Source: Ensifer sp. IC4062
GTDB taxonomy: Bacteria; Pseudomonadota; Alphaproteobacteria; Rhizobiales; Rhizobiaceae
Direction: 5' to 3'
Assembly (NCBI RefSeq): GCF_020193575.1
Contig: NZ_JADYVD010000026.1
Span: 37,063-101,062 of the forward strand
DNA: 64,000 nucleotides
Part shown: piece by piece, positions 37,577 through 47,927 of the stretch
How positions within the stretch are numbered: position 1 is the first letter of the stretch
How the letters are laid out: the number at the start of each line of letters is the position of its first letter
The notes under the pieces: model-generated
What the model was told of the DNA's origin: nothing
The model's database searches: none
What the model saw: only the letters and a program-made list of their open reading frames with translations
Made by a program: the position numbers and the translations under genes

Positions 37577-38572
37577 TCAAAGCTTCCTGAGTGCCACCGT
37601 CTGCGTCAGGTGATTGGGACCCTTCTGCAGGATCAGATCGGCACGCGGCCGCGTCGGTAGGATGTTCTGGTGCAGGTTTTTCAGGTTGATATTGTGCCAG
37701 AGTCCCTCGGCGATGGCGCGTGCCGCGTCCTCGCCGATCGTCGCGTAGCGATGGAAGAAGGACTGCGGGTCCTTGAAGGCAGTTTCGCGCAGCCGCATGA
37801 AGCGGCTCACGTACCAGCTGTGAATGAGACTTTCCTCGGCATCGATATAGATCGAGAAATCGAAGAAATCCGACACCATCGGCACGATCTTGCCGTCGGC
37901 CGGCAGATTGCGCGACTGCAGCACGTTGATTCCTTCGAAGATCAGGATGTCCGGACGGTCGATGATCTGGAATCGATCCGGGATGACGTCATAGGTCAGG
38001 TGCGAATAGGTGGGCGCCTTGACGTTCGGCTGGCCCGCCTTGATCGCCGAGAGGAAGCGCAAGAGCGCGCCGATGTCGTAGCTCTCCGGAAAACCTTTGC
38101 GATCCATCATGTTTTCCCGCTGCAGGATCGCGTTCGGGTAGAGGAAGCCGTCGGTCGTGATCAGGTCGACCTTCGGGCTCGAGGGCCAGCGCGCCAAAAG
38201 TTCGGCGAGAATACGCGCCGTCGTGGACTTGCCGACGGCGACCGAGCCGGCGATGCCGATGACGAAAGGTGTCTTCGTTTCGTCGGACATGCTGAGGAAG
38301 CGCTTGCGCTGCTGGAACAGGATCTGCGAAGCCTCGACATGGGCGGAAAGCAGCCGCGACAGCGACAGGTAGATCCGGCGTACCTCGCGAAGATCGACCG
38401 GGTCGTTCAGCGAGCGCAGGCGCTGCACCTCATCGGCCGTCAGCGTCAACGGCGTGTCGGCGCGAAAGCGCGACCATTCCTCGGCCGAGAACACGTGATA
38501 GGGCGAATAGTCTCCGCCCTTAAGGTTGCCCGGAAGATCCCCGGCGTCGATGTCTTTCGCAGCGATAGTCAT
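37577..38572 (-). CDS. coaA: Pantothenate kinase, type I
   Basis: CoaA phosphorylates pantothenate, the committed step to coenzyme A. The 331-residue protein has Walker [11 protein letters not shown] and the typical CoaA segments [11 protein letters not shown] and FEGINVLQ. It is the last gene of the his run and overlaps hisE by four bases, an arrangement common in Rhizobiales. Confidence 0.96.
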   Translation of the reverse strand: MTIAAKDIDAGDLPGNLKGGDYSPYHVFSAEEWSRFRADTPLTLTADEVQRLRSLNDPVDLREVRRIYLSLSRLLSAHVEASQILFQQRKRFLSMSDETKTPFVIGIAGSVAVGKSTTARILAELLARWPSSPKVDLITTDGFLYPNAILQRENMMDRKGFPESYDIGALLRFLSAIKAGQPNVKAPTYSHLTYDVIPDRFQIIDRPDILIFEGINVLQSRNLPADGKIVPMVSDFFDFSIYIDAEESLIHSWYVSRFMRLRETAFKDPQSFFHRYATIGEDAARAIAEGLWHNINLKNLHQNILPTRPRADLILQKGPNHLTQTVALRKL

Positions 38573-38892
38573 GGGTTTTGCCGGTTTGCCTTCTCCTGCA
38601 GGCCGGACTGGCTGGTCCGCCTGGCAAGCTCATCCATCACATCCTGCAACGGGACGGCCGCGATATTCAATACGACCATAAGATGATAGAGGAGGTCGGC
38701 ACTCTCATCGACGAGATTCTTGCGGTCGTTGCTGATCGCGGCGATGACCGTTTCGACCGCCTCCTCTCCTAGCTTCTTGGCCGCCTTGCGCTGGCCGGCT
38801 GTGACGAGCTTGGCGGTCCAGGAGTCCTCCGGCGCCGCTTTTGCCCGCGCGGCCACGATGTTTTCGAGATCGGAAAGAGTGAAACCAGTCAT
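38569..38892 (-). CDS. hisE: Phosphoribosyl-ATP pyrophosphatase
   Basis: The 107-residue alpha-helical MazG-like protein has the metal-binding EEAVETV and [10 protein letters not shown] signature. It catalyses the second step of histidine synthesis; HisI is not fused. It lies 79 bases downstream of hisF. Confidence 0.96.
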   Translation of the reverse strand: MTGFTLSDLENIVAARAKAAPEDSWTAKLVTAGQRKAAKKLGEEAVETVIAAISNDRKNLVDESADLLYHLMVVLNIAAVPLQDVMDELARRTSQSGLQEKANRQNP

Positions 38893-38971
38893 GGTTGGCT
38901 CCCTTGGGTCTTATGCGGCATCCGGGTTAATCCGGCTAGCAATCGCGTGACCCTTGCGTGTTCGCATTGTG

Positions 38972-39748
38972 TCAGTCGAGCCGCATGGCGATGCCGTGCT
39001 CCGCCATATAGCGCTTCGCCTCGCCGATGCTGTACGTGCCGAAATGGAAGATCGACGCTGCAAGCACCGCCGTCGCGTGGCCGTCGCGCACACCTTCCAC
39101 CATGTGGTCGAGCGTCCCGACACCGCCCGACGCGATGACGGGCGCCCGCACCGCATCAGCAATCGCCCGCGTCAGGGCGATGTCGTAGCCGCTTTTCGTG
39201 CCGTCGCGATCCATGGACGTCAGCAGGATTTCGCCGGCACCGAGATCAACGACCTTCCGGGCGAATTCGACCGCGTCTATGCCGGTTCGCTCGCGTCCGC
39301 CATGGGTGAAGATCTCCCAGCGGTTCGCCTCGCCCTCCGCCGACACCTTCTTGGCGTCGATCGCGACGACGATGCACTGGTTACCGAACTTGTCCGCCGC
39401 CTCCGCCACGAAATCCGGGTTCTTCACTGCCGCCGTATTGATCGACACCTTGTCGGCGCCGGAAAGCAGCAGCTTGCGTATATCGGAGACCTGCCGCACG
39501 CCGCCGCCGACGGTGAGCGGCATGAAGCATTGCTCGGCGGTGCGGGCGACGACGTCGAAGATCGTCTCGCGGTTGTCCGAGGACGCCGTGATGTCGAGGA
39601 AACAGAGTTCGTCGGCACCGGCCGCATCATAGGCTCTCGCCGCCTCCACCGGGTCCCCCGCATCGATGAGGTCGACGAAATTGACGCCCTTGACAACGCG
39701 TCCGTCCTTGACGTCGAGGCACGGGATTACGCGGGCTTTCAAGGTCAT
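38972..39748 (-). CDS. hisF: Imidazole glycerol phosphate synthase, cyclase subunit
   Basis: The 258-residue half-barrel protein begins [21 protein letters not shown], with catalytic Asp12 (CLDVKDG), and has the second-half phosphate site [10 protein letters not shown]. HisF takes ammonia from HisH and makes IGP and AICAR. It is four bases downstream of hisA. Confidence 0.97.
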   Translation of the reverse strand: MTLKARVIPCLDVKDGRVVKGVNFVDLIDAGDPVEAARAYDAAGADELCFLDITASSDNRETIFDVVARTAEQCFMPLTVGGGVRQVSDIRKLLLSGADKVSINTAAVKNPDFVAEAADKFGNQCIVVAIDAKKVSAEGEANRWEIFTHGGRERTGIDAVEFARKVVDLGAGEILLTSMDRDGTKSGYDIALTRAIADAVRAPVIASGGVGTLDHMVEGVRDGHATAVLAASIFHFGTYSIGEAKRYMAEHGIAMRLD

Positions 39749-39752
39749 CGGA

Positions 39753-40490
39753 TCATCCCTTTCTCGCTGCGCGGATCAATGCCAGCGCTTCCTGCGGGTC
39801 GATGCGACCATCGTAGAGCGCGCGACCGGAAATGGCGCCCTCGAGTTTTTGCGCATCCGGCTCGGTCATGCGGCGAATGTCGTCCATCGAGGCGAGGCCG
39901 CCCGAGGCGATCACCGGGATCGACACGGCGTCGGCAAGCTCCAGCGTCGAAGCCCAGTTGATGCCGGTCAGGATGCCGTCGCGGTCGATATCCGTATAGA
40001 TGATCGCCGCAACGCCGGCACCCTCGAATTTCTTCGCAAGCTCGATGACGCCAAGCTCGGACGCTTCGGCCCAGCCTTCGACCGCCACCTTGCCGCCCTT
40101 GGCGTCGATGCCGACGGCGATCCTGCCAGGGAATTTGCGGCAGGCGTCGATGACGAGCGCCGGATCGCGGACGGCCACGGTGCCGAGGATGACGCGCGCG
40201 AGCCCGCGCGAAAGCCAGTTCTCGATATGCGTCAGCGTGCGGATGCCGCCGCCAAGCTGCACGGGATTGCGGGTTGCCTTGAGAATCGCGTCGACCGCCC
40301 CGCCGTTCACCGTCTCACCGGCAAAAGCGCCGTTCAGGTCGACGACATGCAGCCACTCGAAGCCCTGTTCCTCGAAGGTCCGCGCCTGGGCGGCCGGATC
40401 GGGATTGTAGACAGTTGCCTGTTCCATGTCGCCGAGCTTCAGGCGCACGCATTGTCCGTCCTTGAGGTCGATCGCGGGAAAGAGAATCAT
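39753..40490 (-). CDS. hisA: ProFAR isomerase
   Basis: The 245-residue TIM barrel has [14 protein letters not shown] at the N-terminus (catalytic Asp8 region) and [11 protein letters not shown] in the second half. It isomerises ProFAR to PRFAR ahead of HisF/HisH. Same operon as hisH and hisF. Confidence 0.97.
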   Translation of the reverse strand: MILFPAIDLKDGQCVRLKLGDMEQATVYNPDPAAQARTFEEQGFEWLHVVDLNGAFAGETVNGGAVDAILKATRNPVQLGGGIRTLTHIENWLSRGLARVILGTVAVRDPALVIDACRKFPGRIAVGIDAKGGKVAVEGWAEASELGVIELAKKFEGAGVAAIIYTDIDRDGILTGINWASTLELADAVSIPVIASGGLASMDDIRRMTEPDAQKLEGAISGRALYDGRIDPQEALALIRAARKG

Positions 40491-40524
40491 GTGTTGATCC
40501 GATCAAGAAAGAACGCTGGCAGCC

Positions 40525-41175
40525 TCAAGGCTTCCAACGCAGGAAATTCGAAATGAGGGCGAGGCCAAGCGTCTGGCTCTTTTCCGGGTGAAACTGCGAG
40601 CCCGCCTTGTTGTCGCGCGCGACGAAGGCGGTCACAGGTCCGCCATAGTTCGCTTCCGCGATCACGTCTTCGGTGTTCTCGGCGGCGAGGTGGTAGGAGT
40701 GCACGAAATAGGCGTGCAGGCCGTTTTCGCCCATCGGGATTCCTGCAAAAAGCGCGTGCGGTCGGTTGAGCCTCAACGTGTTCCAGCCGATCTGGGGAAT
40801 TTTCAGCGACGGATCGGCCGGCGTCATTTCCTTGACGTCACCCGGAATCCAGCCGAAGCCCTTTGTGATCGTCTTTTCGAGCCCGCGGGACGACATGAGC
40901 TGCATACCGACGCAGATACCGAGAAAGGGGCGCCCGTCTTTCTCGACGGCCTGTTTCAGGGCGTCCTCCATGCCGGCGACGCTAGCCAGACCGCGGCGGC
41001 AATCGGCATAGGCGCCGACGCCCGGCAGGACGATGCGGTCGGCGGACGCCACCCGTTCCGGCTTGTCGGTCAGGTCGATCTCCGCGGCGATGCCGGCTTC
41101 CCGTGCCGCACGTTCGAAGGCTTTCGTGGCCGAGCGCAGATTGCCCGACCCGTAGTCAATGATGGCGACCCGCAT
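40525..41175 (-). CDS. hisH: Imidazole glycerol phosphate synthase, glutaminase subunit
   Basis: The 216-residue class I amidotransferase has the nucleophile Cys in GICVGMQL and the His-Glu pair in QFHPEKSQ. It supplies ammonia to HisF. Its start shares one base with the stop of the DUF2628 gene (TGATG), so the two are coupled. Confidence 0.97.
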   Translation of the reverse strand: MRVAIIDYGSGNLRSATKAFERAAREAGIAAEIDLTDKPERVASADRIVLPGVGAYADCRRGLASVAGMEDALKQAVEKDGRPFLGICVGMQLMSSRGLEKTITKGFGWIPGDVKEMTPADPSLKIPQIGWNTLRLNRPHALFAGIPMGENGLHAYFVHSYHLAAENTEDVIAEANYGGPVTAFVARDNKAGSQFHPEKSQTLGLALISNFLRWKP

Positions 41176-41651
41176 CAGCGTTCTCCATAAGGTTGAAAGA
41201 GACTAAGGCCGGTGCCGGTATCGGCCTGTTTCGTCGCTGATCTCTCGATAGACGGCAACGGAATTGCCGTTCTGCGGTCCGCCGCTGCCGGTGTGTTGGA
41301 AAAATAGATCTCTTCCGCCGTTTCCAGGTCGCGCGCAGGGACGATGGAGCGAAGCGTCCAATCTCGTTTCCTGAGATTTCGGGCGACCAGAAGCGGGCCT
41401 TCGAGCGAAACCAGCAGGCTGAGCGCCAGTTGCATGAAAAGCGAGGCGACAAACGTGCCGGGTACGGCGGACAAGAAGATTAACAGAATTTGCAGAGCGG
41501 CAACTGCGATTCCAAGAAGCCATGCCCGCTTGATCATCAGCCAGAGCGCGGGGAAGAAAAAGGCAGGCCAGGAAAAACCGTCCGCGATGAACCGCGCCCT
41601 CTCGTCATCGGCCGGTGCACCGGGCGGGGTCATGATCAGATAAGAAGCCAT
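41175..41651 (-). CDS. DUF2628 membrane protein within the his operon
   Basis: The 158-residue protein has a DUF2628-like core: [19 protein letters not shown], then two hydrophobic helices (about 45-66 and 70-92), and a hydrophilic tail. Its function is unknown. It sits between hisB (26 bases) and hisH (one-base overlap), a placement seen in relatives, yet nothing in it suggests a histidine enzyme. It may just share the operon. Confidence 0.85.
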   Translation of the reverse strand: MASYLIMTPPGAPADDERARFIADGFSWPAFFFPALWLMIKRAWLLGIAVAALQILLIFLSAVPGTFVASLFMQLALSLLVSLEGPLLVARNLRKRDWTLRSIVPARDLETAEEIYFSNTPAAADRRTAIPLPSIERSATKQADTGTGLSLFQPYGER

Positions 41652-41677
41652 GGGTCTCAGCCGGGGTATTGGCCGGC

Positions 41678-42286
41678 TCAGGCGAGCGTTCCCTTGGTCG
41701 AGGGCACGCGTCCAGCCTGGCGCGGATCGATTTCGGTTGCGGTGCGAAGCACACGAGCGACGGACTTGAAACAGGTCTCGGCGATATGATGGTTGTTGGC
41801 GCCGTAGATGTTCTGGATATGCAGCGTGATGCCGGCATGCTGGGCCAGCGCCTGGAAGAATTCACGCACCAACTCCGTGTCGAAGCTGCCGATCTTCGGC
41901 GAGGTGAAAGTCACGTTCCAGACGAGGAAAGGCCGGCCGGAAACATCGACGGCGGCGCGCGTCATCGTTTCGTCCATGGCGAGGTCGATCGAGGCGTAGC
42001 GCGTGATGCCGCGGCGATCGCCGAGCGCCTTGGCAAGCGCCTGGCCGAGCGCAATGCCGGTGTCCTCGACCGTGTGGTGATCGTCGATGTGCAGGTCGCC
42101 CTCCGCCTTGATCTCCATATCGATCAGCGAATGGCGCGAAAGCTGGTCCAGCATATGGTCGAAGAAGCCGACGCCGGTCGCAATCTTCGACGTTCCCGTC
42201 CCATCGATGTTGACGGAGACCGATACGGCGGTTTCATTTGTCTTTCTGGAAACTTGGCCGCTGCGGCTGGGCATGCTTTCTGCCAT
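41678..42286 (-). CDS. hisB: Imidazoleglycerol-phosphate dehydratase
   Basis: The 202-residue protein has the paired His/Glu manganese motifs [11 protein letters not shown] with [10 protein letters not shown], and ANNHHIAE. It is the monofunctional dehydratase without the N-terminal phosphatase of enterobacteria. It is first in the his-coaA run and divergent from hslV; the 399-base region between carries a RIME but no obvious promoter that I can place. Confidence 0.96.
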   Translation of the reverse strand: MAESMPSRSGQVSRKTNETAVSVSVNIDGTGTSKIATGVGFFDHMLDQLSRHSLIDMEIKAEGDLHIDDHHTVEDTGIALGQALAKALGDRRGITRYASIDLAMDETMTRAAVDVSGRPFLVWNVTFTSPKIGSFDTELVREFFQALAQHAGITLHIQNIYGANNHHIAETCFKSVARVLRTATEIDPRQAGRVPSTKGTLA

Positions 42287-42552
42287 CAGGCTCTCCTGTA
42301 CGCGCTCGACCCGGCACGGCTAAATCAGCGGAATCGATACCAAAACTAGAGCTGGATGTACGGGAGGAAATCACGTCACACTTTTCCCGTACCGTTCCAG
42401 AGCCGCTCCATATCAGGGGAGGCGCGAAATATCCAGAACTGTCACGGAAATTCGACGGTTCGTGGACAGTGGAAGGAAGATCGCCGGCAGACTTCACGAC
42501 CAATTGCAATCGCGCGGTGGGCACTTACATAGGCGTCAAGCAACCAGGCTCG

Positions 42553-42650
42553 CCTGCAGCGGTGCGCGTCTCGCAAAAGTCGCTGTAGCACTCTAAAGTC
42601 GCTGCATGATTTTGCCCTCAAATCATTCCGATTTGAGCAACCATGCTGTG
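42553..42650 (+). repeat. RIME-type element, copy 3, upstream of hslV
   Basis: It begins CCTGCAGCGGTGCGCGTCTC, has CGCTGTAGCACTCT in the middle, and a right hairpin with CAAATCATTCCGATTTGAG between GCTGCATGA and CATGCTG. It lies 36 bases before hslV in sense orientation. The rest of 42287-42552 shows nothing clear. Confidence 0.75.
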
Positions 42651-42685
42651 GAGCCGCAACGCCCCGGGGGCCGATAGGTATCTTC

Positions 42686-43243
42686 ATGAGTGAACATAAT
42701 CCCTACGGAACGATGCATGCGACCACCATCATCACGGTGCGCAAGAATGGCAAGGTGGTGATGGCGGGCGACGGTCAGGTCAGTCTCGGTCAGACCGTCA
42801 TGAAGAGCAACGCCCGCAAGGTCCGGCGTCTGTCGAAGGGCGACGTGATCGCCGGCTTTGCCGGCGCGACGGCGGATGCCTTCACGCTGCTCGAACGGCT
42901 CGAGGCGAAGCTCGAGCAATATCCCGACCAGCTCATGCGTGCCGCAGTCGAACTCGCAAAGGATTGGCGCACGAACAAATACCTGCGCAATCTCGAGGCG
43001 ATGATGCTCGTCGCCGACAGATCCATAACGCTGGCCATCACCGGCAATGGGGACGTGCTGGAACCCGAACACGGCACGATTGCGATCGGCTCTGGCGGAA
43101 ACTATGCCCTGGCGGCCGCCCGTGCGCTGATGGACAGCGACAAGTCGGCGGAAGAGGTGGCTCGGCGCGCGCTCGAAATCGCAGGCGATATCTGCGTCTA
43201 TACCAACCACAATTTCGTGGTGGAGACGCTGGATGCCGAATGA
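42686..43243 (+). CDS. hslV: ATP-dependent protease proteolytic subunit HslV
   Basis: HslV is the two-ring threonine peptidase partner of HslU. The 185-residue precursor reads [18 protein letters not shown]; by family rule processing exposes Thr13 as the nucleophile. The core has [10 protein letters not shown] and [11 protein letters not shown]. It overlaps the next gene by 11 bases. Confidence 0.96.
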   Translation: MSEHNPYGTMHATTIITVRKNGKVVMAGDGQVSLGQTVMKSNARKVRRLSKGDVIAGFAGATADAFTLLERLEAKLEQYPDQLMRAAVELAKDWRTNKYLRNLEAMMLVADRSITLAITGNGDVLEPEHGTIAIGSGGNYALAAARALMDSDKSAEEVARRALEIAGDICVYTNHNFVVETLDAE

Positions 43244-43751
43244 TGGGGTCGATGTCAGTTTCCTGTCCCTAGCCGACAGCCACCTGTCGATGTTGCATGG
43301 CTGGCTGTCCGAGCCGCATGTGCGGCAGTGGTGGGGCGACCCGGACAAGGAACTGGAATCGATCCGCGATGGCTGTGCGAGCGGCGAAGTAGAGGGCTTC
43401 ATTTTTCATGTCGACGGAAAGCCCGCCGGATACATTCAGTCCTGGACGCCGTCGCAATATGACGAGCCCTGGGCAAAGGACCTGCCATCCGACACGCCCG
43501 GAGTGGATATCTTCGTAGGCCCGCCCGAAATGACTGGAAAAGGCATCGCCGCCCTGGCGCTCAAGGCCTTTGCCGAAAGACTGTTCGAAAACGGCGCCGC
43601 GCGTATCGTGATCGACCCTGACGCCGGCAACCGCCGCGCGGTCCGGGCCTATTCGAAGGCAGGCTTCGTGCCCTTTGGCGAATGGATAGATGAATCCGGC
43701 CGAACACTCCTGATGGAGCTGACGCGGACGGAGTTTGAGAGGAATTCATGA
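43233..43751 (+). CDS. GNAT acetyltransferase, AacA/AAC(6')-like, between hslV and hslU
   Basis: The 172-residue protein belongs to the aminoglycoside 6'-N-acetyltransferase-like GNAT group: N-terminal HVRQWWGD, the acetyl-CoA loop MTGKGIAAL, and the [13 protein letters not shown] end typical of GNAT folds. Its substrate is unknown; no resistance is claimed. It is joined by overlaps to hslV (11 bases) and hslU (4 bases), so it is co-translated with the protease. Confidence 0.87.
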   Translation: MPNDGVDVSFLSLADSHLSMLHGWLSEPHVRQWWGDPDKELESIRDGCASGEVEGFIFHVDGKPAGYIQSWTPSQYDEPWAKDLPSDTPGVDIFVGPPEMTGKGIAALALKAFAERLFENGAARIVIDPDAGNRRAVRAYSKAGFVPFGEWIDESGRTLLMELTRTEFERNS

Positions 43752-45052
43752 CCAACTTTTCACCCAGAGAAATCGTGTCGGAGCTCGACCGCTACATCAT
43801 CGGCCAGAAGGACGCGAAGCGCGCCGTGGCCATTGCCTTGCGCAACCGCTGGCGGCGCCAGCAGCTTGACGACGACCTGCGCGACGAGGTGATGCCGAAG
43901 AATATCCTGATGATCGGCCCGACCGGCGTCGGCAAGACGGAAATCTCCCGGCGGCTGGCGAAGCTCGCCGGCGCCCCCTTCGTCAAGGTCGAAGCCACCA
44001 AGTTCACCGAGGTCGGCTATGTCGGCCGTGACGTGGAGCAGATCGTTCGCGACCTCGTAGAGGTCGGGATCACATTGGTGCGGGAGAAGAAGCGCGTCGA
44101 CGTCAAGGCGAAGGCCCATCAGAACGCCGAAGAGCGCGTGCTCGACGCCCTGGTCGGCGCAACGGCCTCGCCCGCGACACGCGACTCCTTCCGCAAAAAA
44201 TTGAGAGCCAACGAGCTCGACGACAAGGAAATCGAGATTGACGTTGCCGAGACCGGCGCTCCGGGTGCCTTCGAGATCCCGGGCATGCCGGGTGCCAATA
44301 TCGGCGTCCTCAATCTTTCCGAAATGTTCGGCAAGGCGCTTGGCGGCAGGACCAAGAAGGTCAAGACGACAGTCAAGGCTTCCTACGAGCTCCTGATCAA
44401 CGACGAGTCCGACAAGCTGCTCGACAACGAGCAGATCCAACGCGAAGCCGTGTCGGCAGCCGAGAACGACGGCATCGTCTTCCTCGACGAGATCGACAAG
44501 ATCGCCGCCCGTGACGGCGGCATGGGTGCCGGCGTTTCGCGCGAAGGCGTCCAGAGAGACCTGCTGCCGCTGGTCGAGGGAACGACGGTCGCGACGAAAT
44601 ACGGGCCCGTGAAGACGGATCACATCCTCTTTATCGCCTCCGGCGCGTTCCACGTCTCCAAGCCGTCGGATCTGCTGCCCGAGCTGCAGGGCCGCCTGCC
44701 GATCCGCGTCGAGCTGCGAGCGCTGACCAAGGAGGATTTTCGCCGTATCCTGACGGAGACCGAGGCGAGCCTCATCCGCCAGTACAAGGCGCTTCTCGAC
44801 ACGGAGGAAGTGAAGCTCGATTTTACCGAGGATGCGATCGACGCACTCGCCGAGGTCGCCGTCCAGCTCAACGCCAATGTCGAGAATATCGGCGCGCGCC
44901 GGCTGCAGACGGTGATGGAGCGGGTTCTCGACGACGTTTCCTTCAATGCGCCGGACCGTGGCGGCCAGACGGTGATGATCGATGCCGAATATGTCCGCAA
45001 GCACGTGGGCGATCTCGCCGCCAACACGGACCTGTCACGCTATATTCTGTGA
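43748..45052 (+). CDS. hslU: HslU ATPase
   Basis: The 434-residue AAA+ unfoldase has Walker [10 protein letters not shown], Walker [10 protein letters not shown], the I-domain from about residue 110 to 240, and the C-terminal end LSRYIL that inserts in HslV to open it. It unfolds substrates for HslV in the cytoplasm. Confidence 0.97.
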   Translation: MTNFSPREIVSELDRYIIGQKDAKRAVAIALRNRWRRQQLDDDLRDEVMPKNILMIGPTGVGKTEISRRLAKLAGAPFVKVEATKFTEVGYVGRDVEQIVRDLVEVGITLVREKKRVDVKAKAHQNAEERVLDALVGATASPATRDSFRKKLRANELDDKEIEIDVAETGAPGAFEIPGMPGANIGVLNLSEMFGKALGGRTKKVKTTVKASYELLINDESDKLLDNEQIQREAVSAAENDGIVFLDEIDKIAARDGGMGAGVSREGVQRDLLPLVEGTTVATKYGPVKTDHILFIASGAFHVSKPSDLLPELQGRLPIRVELRALTKEDFRRILTETEASLIRQYKALLDTEEVKLDFTEDAIDALAEVAVQLNANVENIGARRLQTVMERVLDDVSFNAPDRGGQTVMIDAEYVRKHVGDLAANTDLSRYIL

Positions 45053-45054
45053 CG

Positions 45055-45156
45055 GCTGCGCCCGCGCGTCTCATCAGACGCAAAGGTCGCTCTAGCACTT
45101 TGCATAGCCGCATGTTCTTGTCCTTAAGTCGGTTCCGATTTAAGGAAACATGCAGC
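45055..45156 (+). repeat. RIME-type element, copy 4, after hslU
   Basis: It runs from GCTGCGCCCGCGCGTCTC to AAGGAAACATGCAG directly after the hslU stop and is close to copies 1 and 5. It is within the hslU transcript ahead of the terminator at 45201. Confidence 0.78.
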
Positions 45157-45200
45157 GGCAGAGGACTGAGCTGCGCAAACTCCGGCACTCGCCGAATTGT

Positions 45201-45236
45201 GAGGCGCCCGTCCCTCGACAGGCGCCTTCATTTTTT
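45201..45236 (+). terminator. Terminator of hslVU transcript
   Basis: GAGGCGCC pairs with GGCGCCTT (last pair G-T) around a 12-base loop and is followed by TTTTTT at 45231-45236. Confidence 0.88.
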
Positions 45237-45348
45237 CTACAGCGATCGGTAATCGATCGAAGGCCGGGCATTATTCCGACATGATCTTGCCGTAGGGGCC
45301 GCGCGCTCGAATGACCGGGGTTCCGGAGTTTCATAGGAAGAACAGATC

Positions 45349-46293
45349 GTGCGTCTCACCGCCTGCTTGCTCGTCATCGCCACGCTTTGCTTCTCTGCCG
45401 GCCCGGGAGCCGCGGCGGAAATGGTTCCTGCGGGCAACCGCCACGTCGAGCAGCCGAAGATACCGGGTGCCTCGGTTCGCCGCACGAAAGCGGGCCGAAC
45501 CTCCTTCGACGCGAAATACGAGAAGGTGCGCGATCTGCTCGCCAGCGACCGACAGCTCGTCGGCAAAATCAAGTCGGTCGCCGGCGCCTATGGCATAGCG
45601 CCGATCCACATGATCGGCGCCATCGTTGGCGAGCACACCTACAATGTCGATGCCTACGACCGGTTGCAATCCTACTATGTCAAGGCGGCCGCCTATGCCG
45701 GCAACAGCTTTCAGTTCGGTTTTGACGGCGAGTCCGTTGACGAGTTCGTCGCACGCCCGCAATTTGCCACCTGCGCCGGCAAGGACAATTCTTATGCGCT
45801 GTGGAGCTGCCGCGAGCGCGTATGGGACAGCGAGTTCCGCGGCCGTTCGGTCGGCGGGCAATCCTTCCCGAACAATCGCTTCAGCGCCGTCTTTTTCCAG
45901 CCGTTTTTCGCCGGCCAGACGTTTGGTCTCGGCCAGATCAATCCGTTGACGGCGCTGATGCTGACGGACATGGTTTCCAGCGTTTCGGGCTACGAGCGCC
46001 TGGATGAGAGGAACGCCGCCGGCGTTTATGAGGCGATCATGGATCCGGACGTCTCGCTCGCCTATATGGCAGCCTCGATCCGCCACTCGATCGACGCCTA
46101 TCGCTCGATCGCTGGCATGGACATCTCCAACAATCCAGGCCTGACGGCGACGCTCTACAATGTCGGCAATCCGGACCAGCGTGCCGCGGCGCTTGCGGCG
46201 AAAAACCAGGGCAGCGAAGTCCACTGGCCGGAGGAGAACTATTACGGCTGGCTCGTCAACGACAAGCTTGCCGAGCTGGAAAGCCTGCTTTGA
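45349..46293 (+). CDS. DUF1402 exported protein, possible lysozyme-like fold
   Basis: The 314-residue protein starts with GTG after AGGAAG and has a signal peptide ending near AAAE at residue 24. It belongs to DUF1402, without known function. Three segments resemble lytic transglycosylases in order: AIVGEHTYNVD with Glu95 where the catalytic Glu would be, GLGQINPLTA (193-202) like GLMQLMP, and LYNVGN (269-274) like AYNAG. This suggests a periplasmic wall-cleaving or wall-binding role; it is inference. It stands alone between hslU and a P450. Confidence 0.82.
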   Translation: MRLTACLLVIATLCFSAGPGAAAEMVPAGNRHVEQPKIPGASVRRTKAGRTSFDAKYEKVRDLLASDRQLVGKIKSVAGAYGIAPIHMIGAIVGEHTYNVDAYDRLQSYYVKAAAYAGNSFQFGFDGESVDEFVARPQFATCAGKDNSYALWSCRERVWDSEFRGRSVGGQSFPNNRFSAVFFQPFFAGQTFGLGQINPLTALMLTDMVSSVSGYERLDERNAAGVYEAIMDPDVSLAYMAASIRHSIDAYRSIAGMDISNNPGLTATLYNVGNPDQRAAALAAKNQGSEVHWPEENYYGWLVNDKLAELESLL

Positions 46294-46400
46294 GCGGAGC
46301 GAGGCTCGTCCGCTTCGCTCAATTGTGATTCACGTGAAGCATCTTCCTCGATTGCGCCGTATATAATTGAAACGGTAGACGATCGAGAAAGGCCTGCGCC

Positions 46401-47801
46401 ATGGACACCCGACCGGAACTCTTCGAGCCGCCCGCGCCCGAACCCCGCGTCGGCATTCCCTCGCGGCTGCAAATCATCCGCACGGTCTTTCGCAATCCGC
46501 TGGAACTCTGGGGCGAGCCCTCCTACACGCTGCCTTGGATCGAGACGAAGTTCATCAATCAGCGCACCTTGATCGTCAATGATCCCGGCCTCATCCGCCA
46601 CGTTCTCGTGGAGAACGCCGGCAACTACGAGATGGCCAGTGTCCGGCAGCTGATCCTGCGCCCGATCCTTCGCGACGGTCTGCTGACGGCGGAAGGGGAT
46701 GTCTGGAAGCGGTGCCGCAAGGCGATGGCCCCCGTTTTCACGCCGCGGCACGCCAAGGGTTTTGCCGGCCAGATGCACCGCGTTGCGGAGGAATTCGTCC
46801 AGCGCTACGAGCGCGCCGGTGCAGAACCGTTGGTGACGAATGTCGCCGTCGACATGACCGAGCTTACCTTCGAGATCCTCGCCGAAACCCTCTTTTCCGG
46901 AGAGATCGCCGTCGAGAAGCAGGGCTTTGCGGGCAATGTCGAAGAATTGCTGCACCGGATGGGTCGCGTCGACCCCATGGATCTCCTAGTTGCGCCGCCG
47001 TGGGTACCGCGCCTCACGCGCATCGGTGGCAAGAAGGTCCTGAACCGCTTCCGTTCCATCGTGTCCGATACGATGGCGCAGCGTCGGCGACGCATGGCGG
47101 AGGAGCCCGAGCGCCTTCCGAACGATTTCCTGACGCTGCTGCTGCAGCTCGAAGGACCCGAGGGGCTTTCGACGTCCGAGATCGAAGACAACATCCTGAC
47201 CTTCATCGGCGCCGGGCATGAAACGACGGCGCGCGCGCTCGCCTGGACGCTCTACTGCATCGCCAATACGCCGGCCTATCGCGAGTTGATGGAACGAGAG
47301 GTAGAGGAGGTGGTGACAAGCGGTGCTGACCCGGTCGAATGGCTTGATCGCATGCCGCATGTGCTTGCCGCCTTCGAAGAGGCGCTGCGGCTCTATCCGC
47401 CCGCGCCATCGATCAACCGCGCGGCGATCGAGGAGGATGAGTGGACATCGCCGGCTGGCGAATACGTCCGCATCGAAAAAGGTATAACGGTGCTGATCAT
47501 GCCTTGGACCTTGCACCGACACGAGCTTCACTGGCAGAAGCCGCGCGCCTTCATGCCGAAGCGCTTCCTCCCGGAAAACCGCGAGAAGATCAACCGGTTC
47601 CAGTATCTGCCCTTCGGCGCGGGCCCGCGCGTCTGTATCGGGGCGACCTTCGCCTTGCAGGAGGCGGTCATCGCGCTCGGCGTGCTGATGCACCGTTTCC
47701 GCTTCGATCTGACCGATGCAACCCATCCTTGGCCGGTGCAGAGGCTGACGACGCAGCCGCGGGGTGGCCTGCCGATGAGGGTGTCGGTGCGAGTGAGATA
47801 G
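46401..47801 (+). CDS. Cytochrome P450
   Basis: The 466-residue protein has the I-helix oxygen motif AGHETT (271-276), the Glu327-x-x-Arg330 pair of the K helix, and heme ligand Cys412 in FGAGPRVCIG. It has no membrane anchor and no fused reductase; no ferredoxin gene is next to it, so electrons must come from elsewhere. Similarity is closest to CYP4/CYP102-like fatty-acid-type enzymes by motif style, but the substrate is unknown. Confidence 0.92.
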   Translation: MDTRPELFEPPAPEPRVGIPSRLQIIRTVFRNPLELWGEPSYTLPWIETKFINQRTLIVNDPGLIRHVLVENAGNYEMASVRQLILRPILRDGLLTAEGDVWKRCRKAMAPVFTPRHAKGFAGQMHRVAEEFVQRYERAGAEPLVTNVAVDMTELTFEILAETLFSGEIAVEKQGFAGNVEELLHRMGRVDPMDLLVAPPWVPRLTRIGGKKVLNRFRSIVSDTMAQRRRRMAEEPERLPNDFLTLLLQLEGPEGLSTSEIEDNILTFIGAGHETTARALAWTLYCIANTPAYRELMEREVEEVVTSGADPVEWLDRMPHVLAAFEEALRLYPPAPSINRAAIEEDEWTSPAGEYVRIEKGITVLIMPWTLHRHELHWQKPRAFMPKRFLPENREKINRFQYLPFGAGPRVCIGATFALQEAVIALGVLMHRFRFDLTDATHPWPVQRLTTQPRGGLPMRVSVRVR

Positions 47802-47823
47802 CGTCTCCGGGCTGGCGAACCTG

Positions 47824-47857
47824 CACCCCCCTCTGCCCGGCAGGGCAGAGGGGGGTG
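47824..47857. terminator. Strong GC hairpin after the P450 gene
   Basis: Perfect 15-base arms (CACCCCCCTCTGCCC and complement) with loop GGCA. There is no T-run, so it may act as mRNA end-protector or belong to the GC-rich intergenic repeat class. Confidence 0.6.
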
Positions 47858-47927
47858 TCATCACCCGCGCCGTAGCAATCTAACTGAACGCCGCACCGAC
47901 CAGACGCGCAAACGTCGCACTCACGCG

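Noticed and set aside
43233..43751. Calling the GNAT gene an aminoglycoside resistance gene
   Set aside because: Similarity is only at fold level, and its position in a core protease operon argues for a housekeeping role.
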